A stretch of DNA of 64,000 nucleotides from Paramecium octaurelia (lineage: Eukaryota; Ciliophora; Oligohymenophorea; Peniculida; Parameciidae): positions 71,286 through 135,285 of the forward strand of contig CAJJDP010000049.1 in the NCBI GenBank assembly GCA_905182995.1. Direction: 5' to 3'. The notes beneath the pieces were generated by a model. It saw only the letters and a program-made list of their open reading frames with translations. It had not been told where the DNA came from and searched no databases. Made by a program: the position numbers and the translations under genes. How positions within the stretch are numbered: the first letter of the stretch is position 1; every line of letters starts with the position of its first letter. Below are positions 50,767 to 62,079 of this stretch, one piece after another.

Positions 50767-52104
50767 TCACTAAGTGGCTATTTCGTAAATAGAATCTGCG
50801 ACTGCGACCAAACCCAGAATACAACCTAGAATCATTGCGCTAATATAAATTTGGCCTTCCAATTCTGATGGCTTAAATCGCCAAGTCCATTTCAGATAGA
50901 ACATTAAAGGAAAAAAAAATTAAAGAACAGCTCCACACAGTCCTCCAATGAAGGAAATCAAGAGAGCGAATTAAGGAATGCCTATGGCTAATCCTGCAAT
51001 GGCTAGAACTTGAAGTAATCTTAAGATGGTTCTTCTCAATAAATAACCTGAAGTTCCTTCTCGAGTAAAGTTCTTTGCTATTCTGATTCTTTCGATCAAA
51101 TGAAAAGCTGGGAGTAATTGCAAAGGCATTGTGATTATCAAAGCGATGGCATAGAGTATTTGAAATGCTTCAGCACCATCTCCCAAAGAGAACAATATAA
51201 TCTCATTTGTTGTATCTCCATAACTCAGCGAACCAAGAAGTCCAAAAATCCAGAATTGCATTGTACAACCGGAGAACACTAAAGTCATGATTTTGGGGAA
51301 TTTGACTGGTTCTTACATGGATTTTCTGACATCCAAGAGTGTTCCAATGGCCTCGAAAGAAAAGAGAGCCACTCCTATAACTAAAGGGAGATTGCTAAAT
51401 CTAGCAACTGGTATATCATTATAATTAACCTCCTTGACAAGTTCAATGTTAAAGTAAACGATGCAAGCAATAAGCGAAACGATGATAAGACTCTTGATTA
51501 CTATTATATGTTACATTTGCGATAGTGCTAAATTTAGTGAATAGAGTCATGTTGTTAATAAAAACTAATGGGATGATGATGCACATGGCAATTGACAAAT
51601 AGATTAGTTGATGAGAGAATACGACATCTTGATGATGGTATATTGCATATTCTAAGAATTCCATAAAAAATAAAACATATGATGCACAACATCCCCATTG
51701 CATGACAATAATGAATAATTTGTTTAAGTACACGTAATTCTCACCTAAGATTATGTGAGTGATTTCGGAGAAACCTAAATTGGGTTGATTGATTTCATCC
51801 ACAATTCTCAATAACATCTACAAATTAGGTGCATAGATACTAATTGTGAGTAGATCATGAGGATACAGATCAAAAAGTAACAGAAAGAAGTGAGTAAATA
51901 GCCTCCTTCACGGAAAGTAAAGGGTGCTGCCAAAATACCTGAGCCTATACAACATTTGTATAAGTTAAGTGCTGCTTAGGAAACAGTAGATTTATTTTCC
52001 TTGCTTTTTATGGTGTTTTCTGTGAACTTCGGGTTGGGGGTGTCGCTTGTATCTAACTCAAGTGGTTATATTGAGGGTAAGTTTTGATTGGTTGATTCAC
52101 TCAT
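50767..52104 (-). CDS. Amino-acid transporter, AAAP (SLC32/36/38) type
   Basis: Spliced model of 430 residues, introns 51818-51840 and 51493-51514. After a ~55-residue polar N-terminus the first membrane segment carries the family hallmark ALNLYKCCIGSGILAAPFTF (the G-S/T-G-I-L-xxP unwound helix that binds substrate). About eleven membrane helices follow, including LPLVIGVALFSFEAIGTLL, which matches the helix-6 region of this family, and ITMPLQLLPAFHLIE. These carriers move small neutral amino acids with protons or sodium across the plasma membrane or lysosome. Substrate and location cannot be told. It diverges from the eS6 gene with 65 bases between start codons. Confidence 0.88.
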
Positions 52105-52169
52105 ATATTTTATTAATATGCCTCACATTCATTTTTAAATCTAATTTTTAAAAAAATCCAAAGATTTTA
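52105..52169. promoter_or_regulatory. Shared divergent promoter, transporter and eS6
   Basis: Only 65 AT-rich bases separate the transporter start (minus) from the eS6 start (plus). All promoter elements and both 5' leaders must fit here or extend into the genes. No TATA-like or other element can be named with confidence. Confidence 0.5.
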
Positions 52170-53133
52170 ATGAAGGTAACTATTGAAACTATTTTATTTA
52201 GTTTAACATATCCTACCCCTTGACAGGAGCTCAAAAGACAGTCGAAATTGACGATGACAAGAAATGGTAAGAACATTTTATATATAATTTTTAGCTCAAT
52301 CTTTTTTGATAAGAGAATGGGTCAAGTTGTCGAAGCTGATAATCTTGGTGATGAATACAAAGGCTATGTGTTCAAAATCACTGGTGGTAATGACAAATAA
52401 GGATTTCCAATGAGACAAGGTGTCTTATTCAAGGGCAGAGTGAGAATTCTCATGAGAAAGGGTCACAAAGGTTACAGACCCAGAAAAGACGGTGAAATGA
52501 AGAGGAAATCAATTAGAGGATGCATTGTCGGTTAAGACATTAGAGTCCTTGCCTTATAAGTCGTCAAGAAGGGAGCAAATGAAATTGCTGGACTTACAGA
52601 TCAAAATGTTCCCAGAAGATTGGGTCCCAAGAGATTGACCAAATTGAGAAGATTATTCGGATTCAAAAAGGCTGATGGTGTTGCTATAGTTTAAAAGAAT
52701 CTCATCAGAAGAACCTGGACCACCAAAGACGGCAAGAAGAGATAAAAGGCTCCAAAGATCTAAAGACTCGTCACTGAATCGAGATTGAGAAGAAAGACCA
52801 TTCAAAAGAAGACTGAATAAGCCAGAAGAACCAAAGCCAAATAAGCATTGGAAGCATATAAAAAGTTGGCTCATGATGTACATGAGGCTCACAAGAAACA
52901 CAGAAAGGCCTCTTCTGAAATCAAAGAATCCACCAAATAAGCCACTGTAAGATTATTCATTCGCTATCCATTAGCAACCAAAATAAACTAAACAAGCAGC
53001 CCCAGTTAAATAGGTTGCTCCAGCCAAAGATGCCAAGAAAGCACCAGTTTAAGCACCCGCTAAGACTGTGCCAGCCAAAACCGCTCCATAACCAACTTAA
53101 AAAGCTCAACCTAAAGCCCAAGCCAAGAAATGA
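52170..53133 (+). CDS. RPS6: Ribosomal protein eS6 (small subunit)
   Basis: Spliced model of 293 residues with introns 52176-52201, 52267-52294 and 52947-52974; the first falls just after codon two, common in highly expressed ribosomal genes. It opens [20 protein letters not shown] and contains the conserved [14 protein letters not shown] and VPRRLGPKR segments, so the identity is secure. eS6 is a structural part of the 40S subunit and, in animals, the target of S6 kinase. The first ~245 residues match the usual full length; here they are followed by a ~45-residue tail of Ala, Lys, Pro and Gln repeats, encoded mostly after the third intron, in place of a short phosphorylated serine tail. A serine-containing segment ([10 protein letters not shown]) remains before it. 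Confidence 0.95.
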
Positions 53134-53208
53134 GGTTATTATATAAGTTGTTTAAGTACATTATATATAAATAGAGATATTACTTATTAGATATTAAATA
53201 TTTTAAAA

Positions 53209-54273
53209 ATGAAGGCTCTTTTTTGTTTAGGAGTTGGAATGTTGATCACCCAGAAAGACAACACTGTACATGCCTGGCTCTATAGAGATGATATTGGTGC
53301 CTTCTGGGGTATCAAGGGTTACGAAGAGCAGGTGACAGAAGTCGGTACTCATAGAGGTCATATGTCATGGCCATAATATAGATTCTTGGGTACTTTTGAC
53401 TCTGCAAGTGTTAGAAGAGGGTATAAAGACATACTGATTCTTTAGATTTCTTGTTTTCTCTAGAAACTGTGCCAATTGCCATGGAATAGTGTATAAGAAA
53501 TATGATGTTTTGTTGGATAAAGTCTATAAGCAATTAGAATTGGCAGCCTTGGTCAGCAATTTCACCATTCATCCTGCTCATCATCATTTCAAGCAATTTT
53601 ACTACTAAGAATGGGATGAAAGAGATAGATATATTCACGACAGTACTTATTCTCTAGATATTCACTATTTTAGGAATCTACCCTCCCTACTTTTCTTAAG
53701 ACTAAGCTAAAAATGCAAATGGTGGAGTTTGGCCAACAGATTTCTCCAAAATCAGACTCAGACCAGGAGGTATCAATTACATCTACAACATTTTGACTGG
53801 TTACCACTATAAGCCTTATTAAGGATTGGATGTTCCTAAAGGTAAGGCATACAATCCCTATTTTGATCACATGATTATTGGTATGGTTAGATAATTGCAT
53901 GATGGTATTAACAAAAATTGGATTTGAATAGGTCTTGTTGATTACGAAGATGGAACTCCAGCATCTACTCCTTAGATGGCATTTGATGTCACGAACTTTA
54001 TTTAATTTGTGTAAAGAAGAAGCGGTTTCCAAAGACCAGATAAGACCGTGAGATACTATATGTTCTTGACTGGAATTGCTTTGATCTATCCTTTTGCTTA
54101 CTTGAAGACTAGGGGATTCTACAGAAACAATCTCTCTCTTAGGTATGTTTTAGAATCTATGAAATTTCAGATGGGAAATGTATGCAGTCAGAGATGGTGT
54201 GTATTACAATCACTTTAAAAAAGGATGGAAGAACTCCAGAGCTATTCAATTTAGAGGTCAAGTCTGGGCTTGA
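53209..54273 (+). CDS. CYC1: Cytochrome c1, respiratory complex III
   Basis: Spliced model of 317 residues, introns 53421-53445, 53643-53673, 53905-53931 and 54143-54170. The haem motif CANCH lies near residue 78 in the context RRGFLVFSRNCANCH, typical of cytochrome c1. Downstream are ANGGVWPTDFSKI, LTGYHYKP, the NPYF...GM region whose methionine is the likely second haem ligand, and DYEDGTPAST, all in family order. One membrane helix (MFLTGIALIYPFAYL) near the C-terminus anchors the protein in the mitochondrial inner membrane. It carries electrons from the Rieske protein to cytochrome c. The C-terminal tail after the anchor is about 45 residues, longer than in animals. The N-terminus lacks an obvious cleavable bipartite presequence. 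Confidence 0.92.
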
Positions 54274-54377
54274 AAGTTCTATAAAATATTAAAAACAATA
54301 AATATAATTTATTTATATATATTTCTGTATTTATAGAAAATTCAAATAAAATTTAATACATAAACATAAATTCAAAT

Positions 54378-55837
54378 ATGCAATCTCTATTTGTAAAGTG
54401 TTAGAAATGTCAACAACGACCAGCCACAATCAAATGTTCTTAATGTCGTTACGGCCAAACCTACAGACTCTGCTATTCCTGTGATTCGTAAATTCACAAT
54501 CGCACAGGTCCAATCGACTAATAACACAAAACAGAAATCATACCCTATCAAGGTACACCTATTTCCCTAAGATAGAAATGTATCAAAAGAATTAGAATTT
54601 TGCACCAGCTCCCTCTAAACTCGAACAATCAAATTAAATTAAAAAGAATGAATTTAAAGCCCAACCGCCAACAAAAGATTATTTGTCAAGCGAAACAAGA
54701 AAACCTGATTATTCTAAAACTATTGATGTTAATAGGAAACCTGAATATCCAGAAAAGAAACACGATTATTTGGATAAAAAAGTTGATAGTCATGACAAAA
54801 GATATGATTAGCAATACTCAGCAGGTTTTGATAAAAAATAGTATACATCCAATCAAAAGCCTTAAGATTAAGATAGAGCCAGCTAATCCATTATGAATTA
54901 ATTGAAAGATGAATAATAATAAACAGAACGCTTGAAGGCTGAGTTGAATATGGCTAAAGACAGAGAAAAGGACTTCCAAAAGAGATTGTAACACTATTAA
55001 TTTGATGTGTATTAGGTCTAAGTTGGAATAAGATTACGAATCAAAGCATAGAGAAGATAAATAAAAAATCCAATAATTGTAGGATGAAAATAAAAATTTA
55101 AATCAGAAACTCAACCAAGCCAATAGACATTTACAGGAAGAAATCAATAAGGTTAGACATTAATATGAATCCTAACTTAACGAACTTGAGTAAGCTTACA
55201 ATGAAAAAGAGTAATAGTTAGAATAAATAACATAAGAATTTAATTTAGTAATTGATTATGTAAATAAAAATAGGAGGAAATATAAAAAAAAATAGAAGAA
55301 TTATAATAAGAGTCAGATATGAAAGACTAAATTATTGAACAATATCAATAGTAACTACAAGATATGTAAGAAGCAATTCAATAAATTCAAGAAGAATAAG
55401 CAAACAATAGTAGGAACACTAGAAATCAATTCTCGTCAAATAAGAAATTATCAAAGAGTCAAGATAATGATAAGGATCAATTGATTTAGAATTTACAACA
55501 ATAACTTGAAGCAAAAGATGAGGATTGCAGAAAATTAGAAGGTAATTTAAATAAATAACTTATATTTAGATTTGATAGAAAATTTCAAGCCCTTATATTA
55601 AAATTTAAGTGATGAAAAACAACAGTTATAAGAGGAAGTGGAAAAACTTGCAAATGAAAATAACCAATTCAGAGAAATCTTTAGTGTAATATATTACAAA
55701 AAATTTAGTAAAACTTGCATCTCTTCGGAATCGACCCTGAATAATTGAATGAAGAAGGCGAAGAAGGAGAAGAAGGAGAAGGAGAGGGCGAATATCCTGA
55801 AGAAATTGCAGAGGAAAATGATGATCAAAATGATTGA
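54378..55837 (+). CDS. Cys-rich zinc-binding and coiled-coil protein
   Basis: Spliced model of 443 residues, introns 54553-54575, 54988-55015, 55248-55273, 55542-55569 and 55686-55708. The first ~45 residues hold a B-box-like zinc module: CQKCQQRPATIKCSQC, then CYSC and a His (QIHN). A linker rich in Lys, Tyr and Asp follows (~60-165), then a long coiled coil (~170-400) and an acidic Glu/Gly tail (GEEGEEGEGEGEYPEE). B-box zinc modules mediate protein contacts and are often followed by coiled coils; there is no RING in front, so ubiquitin ligase activity is not suggested. A ciliary or cytoskeletal adaptor role is a guess. Confidence 0.82.
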
Positions 55838-56063
55838 ACAATTTTACCTATATCATTATAAATATGATTTATATATTAACTGATAAAATTTATAATCATT
55901 AGATGATTGATAATTATATGGAAATCAACGATGCTATTAAAGATAAAATGGTTATGCCTTCTAAAAGGTGTCACTTTAGCTTTAGTGCAAAAACCATTTA
56001 TTTATTATTATAGATTTTTTCAAAATTAATTCTTATTAATTTATTACTTATAATTAATATATA

Positions 56064-56676
56064 ATGGAAATTGATGTAGGTTTTGTTTCAAAGTTAGCCA
56101 CCATGCTTGATTTTATATTAATTCTCATTTTTTGTATTTGGTCCATTATTCTTGGGTTCAAATCGGATAATTTTAAGTTAAACTCAATTATGACCAATAT
56201 AAATTTGATGTATTATATACAGGTAATTAGGATTGTGAATGCAGTACTATTGTTAGGTGAAACAAAAAGAGTAGTAATAGTTGAAAAGTTTTATTTTGCA
56301 TGCAATTAATTTGGAAGAGGCCTATTTTGCTTATTGTATGGAATATTAATTTTTTAGTATAGCGTTATGGTTATTTGCAGAAAATAATAAAACTGCTAAA
56401 CATACAAATATGCATGACTTTGGATTATCAGTTGCAATCTGTACTACTGTAATTGGAGTTTTGTATATCATATAGCATTTTTTAGTATTTGTAGAATTTA
56501 ATCATTTTAGTTTGACAAAAGATAATTCATAATAACAAATTGATTAATGGTTTTAAGATAATTTAAGAAATATGATATTATCATTTCATTTTTCTGAGAT
56601 TATATCTATTTTGAGTATACCTATGAATATTTTAAACAAAATTAGAAAATTTTCCATAATAAGATTTAATTTTTGA
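56064..56676 (+). CDS. Small multi-pass membrane protein
   Basis: Model of 196 residues with one intron at 56303-56324 region removed by frame (the 22-nt segment near 56338-56359, starting GTATGGAATATT). About four hydrophobic segments are visible: LDFILILIFCIWSIILGF, the region around VIRIVNAVLLL, FCLLFIALWLF, and LSVAICTTVIGVLYII. The C-terminus is polar and basic. No family recognised. The gene ends at the TGA at 56674, well before the next supported gene. Confidence 0.6.
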
Positions 56677-57453
56677 GAGTCTCTAACTGAATTTACTTTC
56701 TATTCGTATCAAAAATTTAGAAAGAGTTTTATTGAATTTCAAGGTCAATTCTTTTAGCGTTTTGTTTATAAAAAATTGCAAGGTTCAGATATTTTTTAGA
56801 AATTCAATTAGGAATTCCCTTAAATTATTGCATTTAAGTCTTCTTTGCTGTTATTTAAGAACAATAAACTTTTAATGTATGAACAGTAATTTTATTGATT
56901 AATCCTGATGCCATTAAGATTACCTAATTCTCTTTTATTTTTAAAGATTAGCTTTCTTTCTTGACTCTTAATGATAAGAACAGTTGTTAATTAAAAATTG
57001 ATAATAAATTTTATCTTGGACATCGAATAAGACACTAATATTTTAGTGAATTGCTTCTTCCCACTTTCATCATTATCATATTGTTCATTTTATAGATATT
57101 GTTGATTTACATTAAAATATCTAAAGGGCTTTAAGATTTAACAACCCTCAGTTGTTAATTTTATATTTTTGTCATATAGGCTGGTATTTGAAATTGCCTA
57201 CTTATATATCTTCATTCCTTTAATATTATTATTGACTCAGGTAAGTAGAGACTTTTTATAATTTTGACCTTGCTGCTTAATTAGTGAAAGAAATCTAGAA
57301 TTTATTTTCTATCCTTAGTCTATTTAGACAGATTTATTAGAATTCCATACTGCGTAGCCAAGTGTTTTGGAATATATTCCGCCTTACATGCTGCTTTTTG
57401 GATGATTATTTTGCTTTATTCATATCTTTAGATTAATATATTAATTAAATAAA
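56677..57453. other. Long region without a supported gene
   Basis: About 775 bases, unusually long for this genome. The plus frame that continues from the preceding gene is broken by six TGA codons, roughly one per 40 codons, which is what chance gives at this composition. Hydrophobic stretches (LVFEIAYLYIFIPLILLLTQ near 57180-57240) hint at a decayed or wrongly spliced membrane-protein gene, but I could not build one. Confidence 0.35.
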
Positions 57454-57945
57454 ATGTCTAGAGCAATTCGTAGATATGTGAATGCCAAAGAGGAGATGGA
57501 ATACGAGCGAGGATATTCAGCTGAAGAGATGCAAGCAGCTAAATTGAGAAAAGCATTTGTTTAGAAATTTATTGCTGACTTTGACACTAATTTTTACAAA
57601 ACATAAGAGGAAAGAGATTGGGGATATGTTGTTAGAAGAGAGTATAATTATGTACTTATTTTCGTTAGGTATCGCTATGACGTGACTTATTCCTCTCTTG
57701 TTGATGGTTGGGCATGTGCAGCTGCTGTTTCTATGGTCAGAATGTTTTAGACAAAGAGATTCTCATGGGCTCCTTATTTTGTTGTTTGGCCAATTGCTTA
57801 TCTCTACTTTCAACCAATTAAATTTTTGAAACACAATAAAAAATACTTTGATATGTGCAATTTGGGTGAAACATTTTATCTTGGAAGAGAAAGAAACAAG
57901 GTTCTGGCTGAATGTAACAGAATATTAGATAGAGAGGATTTCTGA
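57454..57945 (+). CDS. Small protein, possibly mitochondrial
   Basis: Model of 154 residues with one intron at 57642-57668 (27 nt, a stopless multiple of three, so its removal is judged from composition and GT...AG ends). The N-terminus is basic (SRAIRRYVNAKEEMEYERG), and one aromatic hydrophobic segment (APYFVVWPIAYLYFQPI) lies near residue 105. The size, basic start and single membrane segment would suit an accessory subunit of a respiratory complex, but that is only a suggestion; no family recognised. Confidence 0.65.
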
Positions 57946-58684
57946 TCCTTATAATAACATAATAATAAGAATAAAATAAAATATTTATGATTTCATTAAT
58001 CAAACCTCTGATCATTTTTACTTTTTCCTAAGAAAAAAGTTTGAATAAAAAATTTAATTTATCTGTAATACAAAAATACTATCCAATGATTAATATATCT
58101 CTTAATATGTTAATTAGATTTATGATATCATGGTTACCCATCTAGAGAAAAAATAATTAATTGAAAATTGTATTTTTATGTATTACACTTTGTAATCGGT
58201 ACTCCTAAAATACATATCATTGATTTATTTCTACATAGAGAATCACACAAATTCTATCAATGCTAATTACGATATTCCAATGCCTTAAATCAATATCAAA
58301 ATATCAAAGTATATATTTGGCTTGGATTCTTGCATAAAAATAATTTAATTTGAAAATATGTCTAAATAACTACATTTAAAATTGGGAAAATGAGCAGTGC
58401 CATTATTTACACCCAAACAATAACAGGAACCTTATTAAAGAATAATGGCAGTATTTTAGCTACTCTTTCTTAATTGACTGCAATGGATATTTCAAGAACT
58501 TCATCTAACATTAAAATAATACATTTCAATAGTTTATCACTAACGAAAAAAGAACCGCGTATTTTTGGATATGAGTGGCAAAAAATAATTGTGGTAGGGA
58601 TGAAACAGAAAGTGAAAACTAAGTACCTATTTGAAATTAATGTTTTTCCTCTATTTCTTCATTAATAATTAATTTAAAAGTTTA
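57946..58684. other. AT-rich region with a weak open frame
   Basis: The first ~440 bases show no coding signal. From an ATG at 58390 a frame of 126 codons (SSAIIYTQTITGTLLKN...) runs to a TGA at about 58770, overlapping the start of ASF1 in another frame. Overlap with a conserved gene and the lack of a family make it doubtful; it may be the ASF1 upstream region only. Confidence 0.3.
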
Positions 58685-59307
58685 ATGTCTTTGGTGAACA
58701 TAACCAACATAGTGATAGACGATAAACCCTAGCCATTCCAGAGTCCTATAATAATCGACATTTACTTTGATGTCTTGGTAGACATTGAAGATGAAATCGA
58801 ATGGATGTACATCATTATTTTAATTGTAGGCTACTCTTTATAGGTTCACCTAAAGATGAGTCACATGATTAAATACTTGATTAGTTCTCAATGGGCCCTC
58901 TTTAAGCGGGAGCAAAACATTTTACTTTAGAATGTAATCCTCCTGATTGGTAAAAAATTCCCCAAAACGAATTACTGGGTATCACAGCCTTCATTCTCAC
59001 TTGTTCCTACAGAGAAAAGGAATTCTTTAGAGCAGGTTACTATGTTTACACTACTTACACCTCTCAAGAGAATATAGAGAACGATCCCCCCGAAATTATT
59101 ATAGAAGATATTTCACGCTAAATCTTCAATAATAAACCCCGTATAACTCGATTTGAAATCGATTGGAAAGGGACCAATTAAAATTAAAGCACTCCAGAAC
59201 ATGTTGACAATAAAGAATTTATGTTTTAAGAACATCAAGAAAAACAGTCAGCCGATGTGACTGAAGTCGATGATCCTTAGCTTATCTAGAATGTGTTCGA
59301 CTCTTGA
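58685..59307 (+). CDS. ASF1: Histone chaperone ASF1
   Basis: Spliced model of 199 residues with one 23-nt intron at 58807-58829. The start MSLVNITNIVI, the middle SMGPLQAGAKHFTLE and LLGITAFILTCSYREKEFFR, and GYYVYTTYTSQE reproduce the ASF1 core in order. That core is an immunoglobulin-like fold of about 155 residues which binds the H3-H4 dimer and hands it to CAF-1 or HIRA during nucleosome assembly. The remaining ~45 residues are acidic and Gln-rich, as ASF1 tails usually are. In ciliates nuclear differentiation makes heavy use of such chaperones, but nothing here shows special regulation. Confidence 0.93.
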
Positions 59308-59550
59308 AAAATATATATATATATTTATAACTAATTAAGTTAAAATTTTAATAATTAATTAAAATACAATATTTTAATGTAGTATTAAATAAATATGCTA
59401 AGATAATAAATCTCTTTAAGATATTCACGAAATTCCATTTTAAAATTGTACTCCTCTACTTATTAACCATTAATCATGTAATTATTATAATTTAATTTCA
59501 TTTTTACACTTAAATTTCTATATTTCTATTGCCAAAAAAAGACTGATTGA
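59308..59550. other. AT-rich intergenic region
   Basis: About 240 bases (390 if the downstream gene starts at 59698). Long A/T runs, with no frame or RNA gene seen. Confidence 0.4.
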
Positions 59551-61113
59551 ATGTTAGTTATTAGTATATGGAGTAAATATGGGAGTTTAATAGATAATTT
59601 AGACTTGACGAATATTGATTATCAAGTATGGATGGATTTGTAGATCAAGTTGATTTTAAAATTTATAATAAAAAAATTTAACAGTAATATTAATTAAATG
59701 ATTGCATATCGGAATGGAATTTATTAGGGAACCTTGCAAAATGGGATTAAGGAAGGAATAGGAATATTTTGGTGGCCTACAGGATCTATTTATATTGGTG
59801 AATGGTACAAGGATATGATTCATGGAGAAGGGATTATAATGATCAATGACAATATCATAAGAGCATAATTCAAGAATAATAAATTTCATGGTTTATGTGT
59901 TAATTATACGTATCTTATTCCTCCCTATTATTCTAGTTAGAGTGAATTTTATAGATTTGAATATGGATAATTAAATGGAAAATGTTTGAAGGGATAAACA
60001 GTTTCTCAATATCGGAGAGGGGACTTGATTCAAATCGATACTAATCTAGAATCTGTGGATGTTTTGTTGGGTATTTTATGAGTATTGAAAAGTAGATGAA
60101 TTCTAAAATAGATTATTGGATTTGGAGGAAATCTTGGATAGGAATTAATGTACTTAAATAGGAATCACAGAGACATACCTTGGCAGAATGAAAAGAGGAA
60201 AACAGTTGGGATTGGGCATTGAGAATATGTTTACAACTGAAAAAAGGATAGGAATTTTTCATGATTAAAGTTTAACAAATATCGGTTAGATTTGGATGAA
60301 TGGGGATATTTATACAGGGGGTTTCAAAGAGAATAAATATGATGGTTTAGGTTGTTTTTTCATTAGTGTAAATTTGATATTTATGTATTAGGGTGAAATG
60401 AAGATGATTTAAGGTATATTTCAAAATGGAAAGTGTGTGGAAATAAAAAAGAAATAAAACGGAGATATTGAAGCATATAAAATATTGGCCGAATAAACAT
60501 TCTAAGCACTACAATCAACTACAATACAGCAAAGAGTGCCTATACCTTATTTGCAATAATGTTAATTTGAAGTCTAAAACACTTGGACATAGAATAGTAT
60601 TTCATAGATACCCTAATCAATCCAAGAGAAGGATGAAAAGGACCAAACCTTTTTGGAGGTAGAATTTGATATCCAGAAAGAAATTGAGAAAATCTAAAAG
60701 TAAGCTATCATTATTAATATATAAGTGATTAATAAACAATTGAAGCCAAAAAGTTATTGTATGATGCTGTCAATAAATACTAGGAAAATGATTACTAGTT
60801 ACACCCATAAGAATTCGATTAGCTGTAAACATTTAGGAACAATCCTTCAGTATTGGAGATAGAAAATATTCAAGGGGAACATCAGAAGAGTAAATTTGTT
60901 TCTTCGCATTCTCAACAAACCGAATATTTTCATGTTAATGATTCGAAGCAGACATCTGGACATAGTTGCAAGAGATTACCATTGCAGACACTCAAGAATT
61001 AAAATAATGAAAATTCAGAGACTAAATAATCAATTAGAGTAACTACAATAAGTGCTAGATCAGAACCATATTCCTAAGTACTAAGTTCTAGGAAAACCCC
61101 ATATTTATAATGA
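59551..61113 (+). CDS. MORN-repeat protein
   Basis: Spliced model of 496 residues, introns 60071-60092, 60368-60391 and 60700-60725. The start is uncertain: 59551 is open but its first 49 codons look like untranslated AT-rich sequence, and the in-frame ATG at 59698 (MIAYRNGIYQGTL) is more likely. The N-terminal half has degenerate MORN repeats of the form G-x-Y-x-G-x-W/F, such as GSIYIGEWYKDMIHGEGI and GDIYTGGFKENKYDGLG. The C-terminal ~200 residues are Gln/Ser/Asn-rich and disordered. MORN repeats form beta-hairpin arrays that bind membranes or partner proteins; ciliates have many, often in the cortex and cilia. The 24-nt intron at 60368 is a stopless multiple of three. Confidence 0.78.
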
Positions 61114-61343
61114 TTTTACTTAACCAAATAATATAATAAATTTACTTAATTATTTATTTACATTCTGAATTCTCATCCATTAAGATATGTTGTGAGTTTG
61201 AGATTGAAATTATGTTTATTGATTATATAATAAAATTATGATTGATTTAATCACAGATTATGATATAAGATATAAGATATAGGATTATTAAATGAATAAT
61301 ACATTAAAGAATGTACAACCAAAAAATTAATAATAAAAGTTTA

Positions 61344-61868
61344 TCAAAGATTTCTCACCTTTTGTTCAGTGATTTTAGTTCCCTTAATGGCGGCTTCGTA
61401 ATATGATCTTTCAACTTCAAAATATATTTAGAATCCATCTACTCTTTCATTCCCAAGTAAGTATTATACCCATTTCTTTTGTCCAAAAAAGATTTAACCT
61501 AGTTATCTACCAATACCTGAGTGTTGGAATAGTTCATTAAAGTCCTTAAAACTGTCATGATACCTAGGATTAGTCTTACGTTTTGAAATGAATTTTTAAA
61601 CAACTGGACATCGAATGGATTCAACCTCAGCCACAATCCAATTTCTGAAGTGTCGACCAAAGGTGTAGGGAACATTCTTGTATCGGCCTTGTCTTTTCTT
61701 TTTAATTGAGGGGCTTTTTTAATCTATAATATTGGGGTCGGTGTCAGCCTCAGCTTAACACCAGTTATTGGTTAGCTAAAATTCAACTTAATCACACTCA
61801 CTGTGTTATTATAGCTGCTGCTCCTCACTAAAGCTATCTCGTCTGAGTAATGGACACATTGCCTTCAT
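61344..61868 (-). CDS. Hypothetical protein
   Basis: Intronless minus-strand frame of 174 residues ending at TGA. The N-terminal third is polar and acidic; a basic stretch (SIKKKRQGRYKNVPYTFGRH) precedes a folded-looking part (FRNWIVAEVESIRCPVVQKF, then ELFQHSGIGRQLGQIFFGQ). No membrane segment or known motif. It diverges from the gene at 62080 across 211 bases. Confidence 0.6.
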
Positions 61869-62079
61869 TTTAATTATTTAAATTAATTATACGCACAAAA
61901 TCTTAGTTCATAAATCATTTTATATGGCTATAAGAAATATTTATAATGATATTAAAATAAGGGATAATTTTCAATCTTAACTATTTGGGTGTTAAAAGAG
62001 AACCCCCCAACTCGAGAGCACGATAAGAGCAATTAATTAAACAGTTATAAAATATTAATATATTATTATTATATATTTT
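61869..62079. promoter_or_regulatory. Divergent intergenic region
   Basis: 211 very AT-rich bases between the start codons of two divergent genes, so it must hold both promoters. No element can be named. Confidence 0.4.

Noticed and set aside
56677-57418. A reading frame in which TGA would code for tryptophan, as in mitochondrial or some other ciliate codes
   Set aside because: TAA and TAG would still have to be read as glutamine, which no mitochondrial code allows, and the TGA spacing of about 40 codons is what chance predicts at this AT content.
58390-58770. A 126-codon plus-strand gene just before ASF1
   Set aside because: It overlaps the conserved ASF1 start in another frame, and at this AT content with one stop codon such frames arise by chance; kept only as a weak remark.
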